64,000 bases of DNA from Pseudoalteromonas sp. GCY (lineage in GTDB: Bacteria; Pseudomonadota; Gammaproteobacteria; Enterobacterales; Alteromonadaceae). This document shows positions 9,359-18,205 of the stretch, one piece after another. Position 1 is the stretch's first letter; each line of letters opens with the position of its first letter. The stretch lies in contig NZ_CP068022.1 in the NCBI RefSeq assembly GCF_016695175.1, forward strand, positions 792,001 through 856,000. The letters run 5' to 3'. The translations under genes and the position numbers were made by a program. The notes under the pieces were generated by a model that saw only the letters and a list, made by a program, of their open reading frames with translations, searched no databases and had not been told where the DNA came from.

Positions 9359-10350
9359 TGTCCTATTTTGAGTGCCAAACAAAACAACTTGCGAGTCGCT
9401 ATTTTGCACTCCCCTTAGTGGAGTTGGCTTCCCAGCGCGGTGTACATGCAGATGTCATTTTGAAAGGCAGTAAGTTGTTTTATACCGACCTGCACGCTAA
9501 TCCAACCTGCATTAGTTATGAGCAGTTTGAAACAATAGTAAGCAACCTTGTCAGTCAGGCGAGCTGTCAGGAAGTCAGTTTTATTTACGGCCAATACCTA
9601 CTTAATACGCTAATCAGCCACCATGCCGAGCTGTTATTTAATTGCCACAACATACAGCAATTGCTCAAAGTACTACTGCTTAAAGGTTTGAATATATTGC
9701 CTTTTTACCACGTTAGAAAACTCCAGACAGAAACAAGCTGCCATTTACTGTTTTCACCCGCCATTGCAGAAGGTAAGCCTGCGGTCACGCGATTTTTATG
9801 CGAAGCAATGGCAAGCCTTTGTTGTGGCTACCTTAAGTGGCGCAGCCCAGAAACCACATTAACATTGCAGTTTCCGTATACAAAGCCAAAACAAGTCGCG
9901 CAATACCTGAGCCATATACACCTAGCTTACAGCTTTGATCACAGTGATTTTGCCGTTGTAATGAGTAACCAAGCTTTGGCTCAGCAACAAATTGGCACTT
10001 TTCCTTATTTAGTGGCCCGGCAGTTAAAAGCTTTGCCCTCACCACAGCGTGGATTTCTCGCCCAGCTGCACCGTTTACAATTAAAATATCCTAAATATCA
10101 TAGTGAGCAAATCGCCGAAATGATGGGCATGAGCGCTGCAACTTTCAAACGTAAACTCAAGCTACATCAGACTACTTTTATTAACGAAAAAGACAGACTG
10201 CATCGTCAACAAGCCATGTTTTACGTGACCGAGCAAGGCTATTCCAATGAACAGATTGCAACCGCTTTACAGTTTAGCGACATCACTAATTTTCGCCGTG
10301 CATTTAAGCGTTGGACGGGATTAACGCCTTCCTATTTTCGTAAGATTTAA
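9358..10350 (+). CDS. AraC-family transcriptional regulator (AraC-binding-like N-terminal domain)
   Basis: 330 residues with an N-terminal ligand-sensing domain of the type found in OruR/ArgR-like AraC proteins and a C-terminal double helix-turn-helix: SEQIAEMMGMSAATFKRKL followed by SNEQIATALQFSDITNFRRAFKRWTGLTPSYFR, the classic AraC consensus. The ATG overlaps the stop of the degenerate GGDEF gene by one base. It lies just upstream of the bufferin operon, but a 125-bp gap with its own leader separates them; whether it controls that operon is unknown. Confidence 0.88.
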   Translation: MSYFECQTKQLASRYFALPLVELASQRGVHADVILKGSKLFYTDLHANPTCISYEQFETIVSNLVSQASCQEVSFIYGQYLLNTLISHHAELLFNCHNIQQLLKVLLLKGLNILPFYHVRKLQTETSCHLLFSPAIAEGKPAVTRFLCEAMASLCCGYLKWRSPETTLTLQFPYTKPKQVAQYLSHIHLAYSFDHSDFAVVMSNQALAQQQIGTFPYLVARQLKALPSPQRGFLAQLHRLQLKYPKYHSEQIAEMMGMSAATFKRKLKLHQTTFINEKDRLHRQQAMFYVTEQGYSNEQIATALQFSDITNFRRAFKRWTGLTPSYFRKI

Positions 10351-10410
10351 CTTTATCCCCCATTTTTTCTTCTACACTGAAATGGATCTTGCGGTTACTA
10401 GGTCTTTTAT

Positions 10411-10449
10411 AACGTGACTGCGTTTCGCTTGGCCGAAGCTAAGCACGTT
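10411..10449 (+). promoter_or_regulatory. Structured leader upstream of bufferin precursor
   Basis: AACGTG (10411) pairs with CACGTT (10444) around an internally palindromic segment (GCTTGGCCGAAGC). It ends 26 bp before the precursor ATG and could be a 5'-UTR hairpin or a regulator site. No copper- or ECF-sigma-type consensus could be assigned. Confidence 0.25.
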
Positions 10450-10475
10450 AATAGATAACAAAGAGGATTAAAAAC

Positions 10476-10925
10476 ATGAAAGCATTAACGGGCGCTGCAA
10501 TGGCGATGATGGTAGCGGGTTTAGTGGGTTGTAATAGCACAGAGAACAATTCTACAAGCGCACAAGCTGCGACAGCTGAAACAGATTTAGTGCATTGTTA
10601 TGATGTCAATGTTTGTGGTGGACATAACGATTGTAAAACCGCGAGTAATGCCTGTTCAGGACAAGCTTCTTGCAAAGGCACAGGCTTTGTTGCCATGCCG
10701 AGTAAAGCGTGTAGTGATGTCGGTGGCAATCAAAAAGACGCATGGGTTGGCAGTGTCGCAAAGGCCGACCTTGTGCACTGTCACGATGTCAACGTTTGCG
10801 GAGGCCATAACGATTGTAAAACCGCAAGTAATGCTTGTGCGGGACACGCTTCTTGCAAAGGGACTGGATTTGTCAGCATGCCAGCAAAGGCTTGTGCTGA
10901 TATTGGCGGCAAAGCGAAAAGCTAA
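10476..10925 (+). CDS. bufA: Bufferin-type RiPP metallophore precursor with duplicated core (BufA2-like)
   Basis: 149 residues. The N-terminus is a lipoprotein-type signal (lipobox LVGC, Cys19). Then come two near-identical 48-residue cores, residues 37-84 and 98-145, offset by 61 residues. Each has six Cys with the same spacing, C-x5-C-x5-C-x6-C-x5-C-x12-C (41,47,53,60,66,79 and 102,108,114,121,127,140), and the repeated strings NVCGGHNDCKTASNAC and ASCKGTGFV. This matches the BufA2 type of periplasmic bufferin precursors, whose Cys residues are modified by the adjacent MNIO enzyme to bind metals such as copper. BufB and BufC follow directly. Two cores in one lipoprotein precursor is, to my knowledge, not the usual form. 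Confidence 0.88.
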   Translation: MKALTGAAMAMMVAGLVGCNSTENNSTSAQAATAETDLVHCYDVNVCGGHNDCKTASNACSGQASCKGTGFVAMPSKACSDVGGNQKDAWVGSVAKADLVHCHDVNVCGGHNDCKTASNACAGHASCKGTGFVSMPAKACADIGGKAKS

Positions 10926-10942
10926 TAGGCTTTAACCTCGGC

Positions 10943-10986
10943 GCGTGTTTATCTATCAAGATTATTATTGCAATAGATAAACACGC
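10943..10986 (+). promoter_or_regulatory. Intercistronic hairpin between bufA and bufB
   Basis: A perfect 14-bp stem (GCGTGTTTATCTAT with ATAGATAAACACGC) with a 16-nt loop, 17 bp after the precursor stop and 24 bp before the enzyme start. There is no T-run after it, so it is more likely an mRNA-stability or attenuation element that keeps precursor expression above that of the enzymes than a simple terminator. Confidence 0.65.
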
Positions 10987-11010
10987 ACTATGCATTAAAA
11001 GAGCGCAATT

Positions 11011-11841
11011 ATGTCAGTACCCTTTCTGGGCTTTGGTCTTGGCCTACGCACGTGTTATTTTGACGCTATTATCGACACCCGACCCCAAGTAGATTGGTTT
11101 GAGATTATCTCTGAAAATTACTTTGTCGACGGCGGCAAGCCTTGGTATTACCTCTCGCAGATTAAAGAGCACTACCCCATTGTGATGCACGGAGTATCGA
11201 TGTCGATAGGCAGTACTTCGCCCCTAGATATGAATTACCTTGCGCAACTTAAACGCACCATCGCACGGGTTGAACCCGAATGGGTGTCAGATCACCTCTG
11301 CTTTAGCAGCTTAGGCGAATTTAATAGCCATGATTTATTGCCACTTCCCTACACTGAAGAAGCGCTGATACATCTCACCGCAAGAATCAAACAAGTACAA
11401 GACTACCTTGAGCGTCCAATGATCTTCGAAAATGTCTCAAGTTATTTAAACTACAAACAATCTGAACTGACAGAGTGGGCGTTTTTGAGCGAATTACACC
11501 AGCGTACCGGATGCCAGTTATTGCTCGACATCAACAATGTATATGTAAGCTCACGCAATCATCAATTCGACCCAATGACTTACCTAAACGCCATACCATC
11601 ACAAGCGGTCGCACAAATTCACTTGGCTGGCCATAGCGATTTTGGGACACATATTGTTGATACGCACGACCAACCAATTTGCGAAGAGGTATGGAGTTTA
11701 TATCGACAATATACTCAAAACAGATCTCCCATTAACACCATGATTGAGCGTGATGATAACTTTCCTGAGCTCGCGGGATTGTTACAAGAGCTGAACTTGG
11801 CCAAAGGAATAACCCCTAGCAGTTGGAGAACATATGGCTGA
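11011..11841 (+). CDS. bufB: MNIO (DUF692) family bufferin maturase
   Basis: 276 residues with a TIM-barrel DUF692 signature. Likely iron ligands appear in order: MHGVS, SDHLCF, FENVS, LLLDINNV, IHLAGH, DTHD and MIERDDN. Family members are multinuclear non-haem iron oxidases that convert Cys of RiPP precursors into thiooxazole or thioamide-type groups. The substrate here is presumably the double-core precursor at 10476. The gene overlaps the DUF2063 gene by 8 bp. Length is normal for the family and all motifs seem intact. Confidence 0.92.
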   Translation: MSVPFLGFGLGLRTCYFDAIIDTRPQVDWFEIISENYFVDGGKPWYYLSQIKEHYPIVMHGVSMSIGSTSPLDMNYLAQLKRTIARVEPEWVSDHLCFSSLGEFNSHDLLPLPYTEEALIHLTARIKQVQDYLERPMIFENVSSYLNYKQSELTEWAFLSELHQRTGCQLLLDINNVYVSSRNHQFDPMTYLNAIPSQAVAQIHLAGHSDFGTHIVDTHDQPICEEVWSLYRQYTQNRSPINTMIERDDNFPELAGLLQELNLAKGITPSSWRTYG

Positions 11842-12619
11842 TCTCGCCGCGCTGCAACACGCCTTTATTGCAATGCTAAAAGGCAATGACAGCCAATTAA
11901 TGGCTGAAATTGAATATCAAAGTGGCCTGAATGTCGCGCAACGTGCGCAAATATACACTAACGCTTACCACATCAGATTAAAAAAAGTGTTAGAACAAGA
12001 TCACGAAATGCTTGGCTTTTACTTGGGTGATGCCCTGTTTGATGAGATGTTCTCGGGCTATCTACAGCACTTTCCTTCACGTTCGACCTCATTGCGCCAG
12101 TTTGGCGACGCGCTTCCTGAATATTTAAGTCAATTTGAGCCATTTAAGCTCTACCCTATTCTCACTGAAATCGCACAATTTGAACGTACATTACTCAGTG
12201 CATTTGACGCAGAAGATGCGCCTCAATTGGGACTTGTGCACCTACAAAAAATTGCAGCTGCACAATTTCCAAACTTGCAGTTTACCTTGCACCCCAGCGT
12301 TCACATATTGGGATTTACACATAATGCGGTCGACAGCTGGCAAGCTTTAAAAAACAGCACGCCAGTCCCTGAAGTGTCCACTACACCGAATTACTGGATA
12401 CTCGCCAGAGAGCGCGATATGCGCACTGGGTATCACCCGTTAACGGAAGCAGAATTTGCTTGCCTAAAAAACATGAAGAGTGCGCTGCCGTTTAGTTTTG
12501 TCTGTGAATACGCGGCTGAGCAAAGTGATGATTTAGCACAAGGCACAGCAATGGTGATGCAGTTACTGCAAAAAGGGCTTAACTTGGGATGGTTTAGTGG
12601 CTTTAAAGTTGCCATATAA
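11834..12619 (+). CDS. bufC: DUF2063 bufferin partner protein (BufC-like)
   Basis: 261 residues. The N-terminal DUF2063 domain is recognisable from LQHAFIAML, then RAQIYTNAYHIRL, VLEQDHEMLGFYLGD and LRQFGDALPEYL. In bufferin and HvfABC-type operons this protein presents the precursor to the MNIO enzyme. Translation starts inside the end of bufB (8-bp overlap), consistent with a tight functional unit. The C-terminal half is less conserved. A possible 37-codon membrane ORF starts 30 bp downstream. Confidence 0.9.
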   Translation: MADLAALQHAFIAMLKGNDSQLMAEIEYQSGLNVAQRAQIYTNAYHIRLKKVLEQDHEMLGFYLGDALFDEMFSGYLQHFPSRSTSLRQFGDALPEYLSQFEPFKLYPILTEIAQFERTLLSAFDAEDAPQLGLVHLQKIAAAQFPNLQFTLHPSVHILGFTHNAVDSWQALKNSTPVPEVSTTPNYWILARERDMRTGYHPLTEAEFACLKNMKSALPFSFVCEYAAEQSDDLAQGTAMVMQLLQKGLNLGWFSGFKVAI

Positions 12620-12648
12620 CCGCGATATTCAACAAAGCGGCATAGAAA

Positions 12649-12762
12649 ATGAGGATCAGAGAGAAGTTAAAGCTGTATCAACCAAGTTTAATAATAAGCA
12701 TGGTTTTCACCTTGATTGGCTTTGTCCTTGTTTACAATTCAAAAGTCAAAAACCAAGCTTAA
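12649..12762 (+). CDS. Possible small single-pass membrane protein
   Basis: A 37-codon ORF starting MRIREKLKLYQPSLIISM: a basic N-terminus, one hydrophobic helix (residues ~13-30) and a short polar tail. It starts 30 bp after bufC in the same direction. The Shine-Dalgarno is weak. It fits a small inner-membrane protein and could belong to the bufferin operon, but with so few codons chance cannot be excluded. Confidence 0.4.
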   Translation: MRIREKLKLYQPSLIISMVFTLIGFVLVYNSKVKNQA

Positions 12763-13189
12763 ATGTAAAGATAAATTAACAAAAATAACATACCCTATAC
12801 TCATTTGGAATTTTTTCAGCCTATTTATTCCACCTTTCCCGGTAGCGTTACCCCTCTCTAAAATCAAAATTAACCAACTGTATTTATTGATAATGTATAA
12901 AGAACAAGCCTAAACCTCTCGCTTATTTGGTCAGCTAATCTATGCATTAAAAAACACATTGTAAATTTTTTTTGTATTTTTTGTTTATTTTTTAAACTTT
13001 ACTTCTATCCTAGTGTAACCAGTCGAAATTATGTGCAATTTTTATTTATCTGGCGTTGTTCATTATCTCAAAACAAACGCAATCAAGCGTTGAACTTTGG
13101 TGAATAACGCGTCTACAGCAGCTAGATAAGTTCGTAACCTTGAGATTGGTAAACACAATTAAACAAAACAACATGCAAGGAACAACAAA
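12763..13189 (+). other. AT-rich upstream region of the protease gene
   Basis: 427 bp, strongly AT-rich with T- and A-tracts around 12960-13000. It should hold the promoter of the secreted protease. I see no credible ORF, tRNA or recognisable operator. The ATG at 13190 is preceded by AAGGAACAACAAA, a good ribosome binding site. Confidence 0.45.
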
Positions 13190-15049
13190 ATGCGTAAATT
13201 AAGTGCTATTAGTTTTGCAGTATTAGCGGGTTTGACTTCAGTCAACGCACAAGCCGCTAAAATACTTAGCGTAGAGTCAAACAAAGCAATCGAAGATCAG
13301 TACATTGTGGTGTTCACAACACCTTCTGTTTTAAATGTCAAAGACAGTAAAGCGGTTGCAGCCTTCGCTAATAAGCAAGCTAAAGCGTTACAGAATAAAC
13401 ATAACGTAAGCATTACAAAAGAGTTTGGTGGCGTGCTAAACGGTGTGGTGATTAATGCATCTGCAAAGCAACTAAAAGGTCTGCTTAATAATCCAAATAT
13501 TGACTATATCGAACAAGACCAAGTGGTCACGGTGACCCCAACTATCACAGCAAGCGGCGACCAAGCTAATCCAACTTGGGGTCTAGATCGCATCGATCAA
13601 CGTAATCTACCACTAAACTCAAACTACCACTATGATTTTGATGGCACTGGCGTAACAGCCTATGTTATCGATACAGGTGTTCGCATTAGTCACAATGAAT
13701 TTGGTAACCGTGCATCACATGGTTATGACTTTGTTGATAATGACAATGATGCAACAGACTGTAACGGTCATGGTACCCATGTTGCAGGCACAATTGGTGG
13801 CGGTGAATATGGGGTAGCGAAAAACGTCAATATCGTTGGGGTAAGAGTATTGGGTTGTAACGGCTCGGGTTCGTATTCAGGCGTTATCTCTGGTATTGAT
13901 TGGGTTAAAAACAATGCATCAGGCCCATCCGTTGCTAACATGAGTTTGGGTGGTGGTGTTTCTCAAGCTGTTGATGACGCGGTTAATAACGCAGTTGCAT
14001 CAGGCGTTAGCTTTGTTGTCGCGGCGGGTAATGACAATAGTAATGCCTGTAATTACTCACCTGCACGTGCAGCCAATGCAATCACAGTGGGTTCAACCAC
14101 AAGCAGCGATGCCCGCTCTAGCTTCTCAAATTACGGTAACTGTCTAGATATTTATGCGCCCGGTTCAAGCATCACCTCTGCTTGGTATAACTCAGATACA
14201 TCGACCAATACCATCAGTGGAACTTCGATGGCCGCACCGCACGTTGCGGGTGCTGTTGCGCTATATTTGGATGAAAACCCAGGTTTAAGCCCATCACAAA
14301 TTGATAGCTTACTGAGTCAACGTTCATCAAAAGGTAAAGTCTCTAACCCACAAAACGGTTCGCCTAATGAACTACTTTACACGCTCGCAGGTGGCACTGA
14401 TCCGGACCCAGATCCAATCACAGAGCTAGTTAATGGCCAAGGCGTCAGTGCATCTGGTGCATTTGGTCAGCAAACCTTCTATAAGTTGGTTGTTCCTGCA
14501 GGCGCGAGTGCGCTGAACTTCTCACTTGCTGGTGGTACTGGCGATGCCGACCTGTATGTACAGCAAGGCACTCAGCCAACACTAAATAGTTACGCTTGCC
14601 GCCCCTATCAGGATGGTAATAATGAATCATGCGATTTCACCAATCCGACTGCTGGTGATTGGTATGTGATGCTAAATGGCTACGCTGCGTATGCAAATGC
14701 GTCCCTCACTGGTACTTACTCATCTGATCCAGGTGGCTGTGGTAGCAACTGCTTAGAAAATGGCATCCCAGTAAGTGGTTTGGCTGGTGCATCTGGCCAA
14801 GAGTTGCTATACACCATTGATGTTCCAGCAAATGTAACATTGACAGTAGCAAGTTCTGGTGGCTCTGGCGATGCAGACTTATATGTTCGTAAAGGTGCAG
14901 CACCAACGACATCAACCTATGACTGCCGTCCGTTCTTAAATGGTAATAATGAATCTTGTAGTTTAAGTTCAGGCCAAGGTGCAACCTATTACATCAAGTT
15001 GCGTGGCTACTCTAGCTTCTCTGGCGTAACACTTGTTGCAAGTTACTAA
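13190..15049 (+). CDS. Secreted subtilisin-like serine protease (S8) with two PPC domains
   Basis: 619 residues: signal peptide (ending NAQA-AK), inhibitor I9-type propeptide (~35-118; QYIVVFTTPSVL ... YIEQDQVV), proteinase K-like S8 domain with catalytic Asp161 (VIDTGV), His194 (GHGTHVAGT) and Ser346 (GTSMAAPHVAG), then two C-terminal pre-peptidase domains (~415-510 and ~525-619; each with SGGTGDADLYV-like repeats and Cys pairs). It is an extracellular alkaline protease, probably exported by Sec and type II secretion, with the PPC domains removed on maturation. It closely resembles proteases abundant in Pseudoalteromonas and Alteromonas. It is monocistronic, with a terminator at 15110. Confidence 0.95.
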   Translation: MRKLSAISFAVLAGLTSVNAQAAKILSVESNKAIEDQYIVVFTTPSVLNVKDSKAVAAFANKQAKALQNKHNVSITKEFGGVLNGVVINASAKQLKGLLNNPNIDYIEQDQVVTVTPTITASGDQANPTWGLDRIDQRNLPLNSNYHYDFDGTGVTAYVIDTGVRISHNEFGNRASHGYDFVDNDNDATDCNGHGTHVAGTIGGGEYGVAKNVNIVGVRVLGCNGSGSYSGVISGIDWVKNNASGPSVANMSLGGGVSQAVDDAVNNAVASGVSFVVAAGNDNSNACNYSPARAANAITVGSTTSSDARSSFSNYGNCLDIYAPGSSITSAWYNSDTSTNTISGTSMAAPHVAGAVALYLDENPGLSPSQIDSLLSQRSSKGKVSNPQNGSPNELLYTLAGGTDPDPDPITELVNGQGVSASGAFGQQTFYKLVVPAGASALNFSLAGGTGDADLYVQQGTQPTLNSYACRPYQDGNNESCDFTNPTAGDWYVMLNGYAAYANASLTGTYSSDPGGCGSNCLENGIPVSGLAGASGQELLYTIDVPANVTLTVASSGGSGDADLYVRKGAAPTTSTYDCRPFLNGNNESCSLSSGQGATYYIKLRGYSSFSGVTLVASY

Positions 15050-15109
15050 TTGGCTTTATTACAAATAAATCTCATTTCGTTTGGGATTTATTGAAAAAAC
15101 AAGTACAGT

Positions 15110-15141
15110 GGTGGCTCATTTGAGCCGCCATTTTTGTTTTT
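15110..15141 (+). terminator. Rho-independent terminator of the protease gene
   Basis: GGTGGCTCA and TGAGCCGCC form a 9-bp stem (one G-T pair), followed by TTTTTGTTTTT. It immediately precedes the ATG of the AraC gene at 15143, so the terminator tail is also that gene's leader. Confidence 0.75.
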
Positions 15142-15142
15142 A

Positions 15143-15985
15143 ATGAGTATTGTATTAGATCTCTACAGCCAATTATTACATCAAGGGTTTTATGACCATG
15201 TGTCTGACGGTGAACTGCACACCGAAGTGCCGCTCATCTCCAGTAGTATCTCGCAAGTAAAGCTCGATGGCATTATTTACCATCGCACTGCGCAAACTGC
15301 GGCGATGATGCCTGAAAACTATGGTAGTTTGATCCTTATCTCTGAAGGAAAAGGTTGGTGGCTGACTGAGCAATCCTTGCAGCGTGCTGATCTAACGCAG
15401 TTAGTCTATCTTGAAGCAAATCAAAAACATGTGTTTCACCTTCCTACACAATACCACGCCGTTAGCTTCAACTTTCCAATTAATTGGTTAGCATCTCGAA
15501 CAGGCAAGCGGCTTTTGCATGGTCAAACGCTGACAATTCCCTCTGGCTTGTCAATATTATTCAAAACCGCCTTAACCGCCACAACGCTAAATTTAACAGC
15601 GGCAAAGTGGCTGGAAGATGAAATTGTACTGCATCTAAGTGCTTGCCAGCTGACCCAAGTACCAAGGTCGCCACTGGCGGAGTTAAAACGGCTCATCTCT
15701 ACATATGCAAGTGATGAAGCATTTTGTATTGACATGCTATGTGAGCATTCTGGCTGGTCAAAACGTTATATCCACAAACTATTTGCCAGATCTGATCTGA
15801 GTGCCAGTGAATATCTGATCCGCACCAGACTCACTCACGCTTATTTTGAGTTACTCAATAGCTCCGCATCATTAAATCAAATCGCTATTGATAGTGGATT
15901 TAAAAATCAGGCACACTTCAGCCGTCGTTTTAAACAATTATTCTCTCTTTCACCCAAGCAAATTTCACAACGAGTGCACTCTTAG
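15143..15985 (+). CDS. AraC-family regulator of iron/siderophore uptake
   Basis: 280 residues from the ATG at 15143; a TTG three codons upstream is in frame but less likely. The C-terminal AraC domain is clear: FCIDMLCEHSGWSKRYIHKLF and LNQIAIDSGFKNQAHFSRRFKQLFSLSPKQ. The N-terminal half is a cupin-like sensing domain. It lies 64 bp upstream of a siderophore receptor and next to a Fur-like site, an arrangement typical of regulators that sense the loaded siderophore and activate its receptor. The role is inferred from context. Confidence 0.85.
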   Translation: MSIVLDLYSQLLHQGFYDHVSDGELHTEVPLISSSISQVKLDGIIYHRTAQTAAMMPENYGSLILISEGKGWWLTEQSLQRADLTQLVYLEANQKHVFHLPTQYHAVSFNFPINWLASRTGKRLLHGQTLTIPSGLSILFKTALTATTLNLTAAKWLEDEIVLHLSACQLTQVPRSPLAELKRLISTYASDEAFCIDMLCEHSGWSKRYIHKLFARSDLSASEYLIRTRLTHAYFELLNSSASLNQIAIDSGFKNQAHFSRRFKQLFSLSPKQISQRVHS

Positions 15986-16012
15986 ACAAAACTGAAGCGT
16001 TCAAATATATAT

Positions 16013-16034
16013 AATAAGAATCACTCTCATTATC
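16013..16034. promoter_or_regulatory. Candidate Fur box
   Basis: AATAAGAATCACTCTCATTA (16013 onward) resembles the Fur consensus of inverted GATAATGAT-type hexamers with A/T-rich arms. It sits 16 bp before the siderophore receptor ATG, where iron-dependent repression would be expected. The left arm matches imperfectly. Confidence 0.5.
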
Positions 16035-16049
16035 CATAGTAGTAGAACA

Positions 16050-18155
16050 ATGAAAATCAACACGCTCTATGCTGCAGTGTGCCTCTCACTGCTTTCTCAA
16101 ACCACCAGTGCCAATGAAAACCAAAAAGATGAGTTAGAAAGAATAGAAGTTCAGGGCAGCCAATATAAAAGTACCGGAACAAAGTCGTCTTTAACACCAA
16201 TCAACGCGCCCTTTTCTATTTCTCATATAGATCAAGACACCCTGCAGCTACGCCAAGCTGACTCCGTCAATGCTGCGTTACGCTATGTTTCTGGTATCAC
16301 ACCAGAAAGCCGCAGTACGGTCACCATTTTTGACCAATACACTATTCGCGGTTTTGAATCTTATCGAAATTATTACGATGGCCTAGAACTGCAATCTAAC
16401 AATCTTTGGAATTTATATCCTCAAGTTGATGCCTTTGCCACCGACACCATTGAGGTGCTAAAAGGCCCTGCGTCAGTACTTTACGGCTCAGCACCGCCAG
16501 GTGGCATGGTGAACCAAATCGCAAAGCTTGCCAATGGCACTGAGCAAACACAGGTTCGCCTGAGAGTCGGTAGTAGAGCGCTCAAAGAAATCGGCGTTGA
16601 TCATGGAGGTGTGATCACCGATGAACTAAGCTATCGAGCCATTGTGCTATCAAGAACAAGTGATGGCCAGCAAAAAACAACGGAAGAAGAGCGCACTGTA
16701 TTTGCACCTTCGCTGCGCTGGCAACCGAACCATGATACGGCGTTAACTACACAGCTTTATTACCAAGACGATCCCAAAGCCATACCATCTACCCCCTTAC
16801 ATAGTGTTGGTACGCTTACGCGCGCAAGTTATGGTTATCTAGATACCGATGCATTTGCAGGCGATATCAATTGGTCTAATTTTGATAGAACAACGCTAAT
16901 GGCAGGGCTAAAGCTGGAACACAGTTTGTCTGACGATTGGTCTTTGTTTGCCAACTGGCGTTACACCGATGCAAAAGGCCTGCAGCAAAATACCTACAAC
17001 CAAAACTTAATTGCTGATAGCGATACCATACTTGCCCGTGCAGCATATAAAACCGATGAAACGCAACACGGCTATGTTTTAGACAACCAATTGTCTACTC
17101 ACTTTACGGTTGGCAACTCATCACATCACTTGCTCTTGGGTTTTGAATACAAAAGCTTAAGCTCAACCGTAGGATATTGGGATACACTCGGGACAGGCAC
17201 ACCAAACATCAATCTAGCAGCGCCCAATTATGCAGCGTTTGATGTCAGCGCTTTGCCACTTAACTTCTATACCGAAGCGCACGATATTGAACAAAGTAAC
17301 CGTGCGTTTTACATCCAAGACGAAGTGACAATATCAGCATTGACCCTCTTGGCAGGTCTTAGATACGACAGTTTCACCAGTGATGTTACTGCTGATAAAA
17401 ACTACGCTGGCACCGAGTGGCAAACGGAATCAAATATTGATGACACCCAACTCACCGGAAGAATTGCCGCACTTTATCAGCTGGATTCTGGTTGGCGACC
17501 TTACGTAAGCTATAGTCAGTCATTTGAACCCGTTGCAGGTGAAGATAGCGTAACTCAACAAGCCTTCAAGCCAACTGAAGCAGAACAATGGGAACTTGGC
17601 GTTAAATATCAATCTCGCGATACACAGCTAACATTTGCGCTATTCGATCTCACCAAGCAGAACGAAATCATTAACAGCAAAGACTTTGTCACGAAAACTC
17701 AAGCTGGTGAAATCCAGTCCAAAGGTATTGAGCTTGAGGCTTCTCACACCTTTAACGAACAAGTTGATGTGCAGTTCAATGCCACGCATCTAGACCAGAA
17801 AGTCACTAAAAATGAATTAGACCAAGATTTGGTGGGGAAACGCTTAGTGTGGGTTGCAGATAACACCGCATCGCTTTGGTTGAACTATTATCCAAACCTG
17901 CTAGACGCACTTAAAGTAAGTGTTGGTGCTCGGTATGTGGGCGAGAGTTATGTTGGCAAATACAACTCTGATACTGTGCCATCCTATACCTTATTCGACA
18001 TCGCCTTTGATTATGAACTCAGCGAGCAAGCCAGGATCACCTTTAGTATTAGTAACCTCAGTGACAAGCGATACGTTGGTGCATGCTATGACGAAAGTAA
18101 CTGCTGGATGGGGGCAGAGCGCAAAGCCGATGTTGGTCTTCACTATCGCTTTTAG
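16050..18155 (+). CDS. TonB-dependent siderophore receptor
   Basis: 701 residues. The signal peptide ends SQTTSA-NE; the plug contains the siderophore-receptor hallmarks INAPFSISHID, ESRSTVTIFDQYTIRGF and IEVLKGPASVLYGSAPPGGMVNQIAK; the barrel ends in YRF. The C-terminal CYDESNCWMGAER string with a Cys pair is typical of ferrichrome/ferrioxamine-type receptors. It takes up a ferric siderophore across the outer membrane using TonB energy. Neighbours support this: an AraC regulator upstream and a PepSY membrane protein downstream, with a Fur-like site in front. The exact ligand is unknown. Confidence 0.93.
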   Translation: MKINTLYAAVCLSLLSQTTSANENQKDELERIEVQGSQYKSTGTKSSLTPINAPFSISHIDQDTLQLRQADSVNAALRYVSGITPESRSTVTIFDQYTIRGFESYRNYYDGLELQSNNLWNLYPQVDAFATDTIEVLKGPASVLYGSAPPGGMVNQIAKLANGTEQTQVRLRVGSRALKEIGVDHGGVITDELSYRAIVLSRTSDGQQKTTEEERTVFAPSLRWQPNHDTALTTQLYYQDDPKAIPSTPLHSVGTLTRASYGYLDTDAFAGDINWSNFDRTTLMAGLKLEHSLSDDWSLFANWRYTDAKGLQQNTYNQNLIADSDTILARAAYKTDETQHGYVLDNQLSTHFTVGNSSHHLLLGFEYKSLSSTVGYWDTLGTGTPNINLAAPNYAAFDVSALPLNFYTEAHDIEQSNRAFYIQDEVTISALTLLAGLRYDSFTSDVTADKNYAGTEWQTESNIDDTQLTGRIAALYQLDSGWRPYVSYSQSFEPVAGEDSVTQQAFKPTEAEQWELGVKYQSRDTQLTFALFDLTKQNEIINSKDFVTKTQAGEIQSKGIELEASHTFNEQVDVQFNATHLDQKVTKNELDQDLVGKRLVWVADNTASLWLNYYPNLLDALKVSVGARYVGESYVGKYNSDTVPSYTLFDIAFDYELSEQARITFSISNLSDKRYVGACYDESNCWMGAERKADVGLHYRF

Positions 18156-18205
18156 TCATTCATCTAGGAGAGCTTACGGAAGGACATAGACTGAAAGATT
18201 TAAAC

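Noticed and set aside
10600..10935. 111-codon ORF overlapping the bufferin precursor
   Set aside because: It lies in another frame of the same repeated DNA and only mirrors the duplication of the precursor.
12716..12913. 65-codon ORF upstream of the protease
   Set aside because: Low-complexity AT-rich reading with no ribosome binding site.
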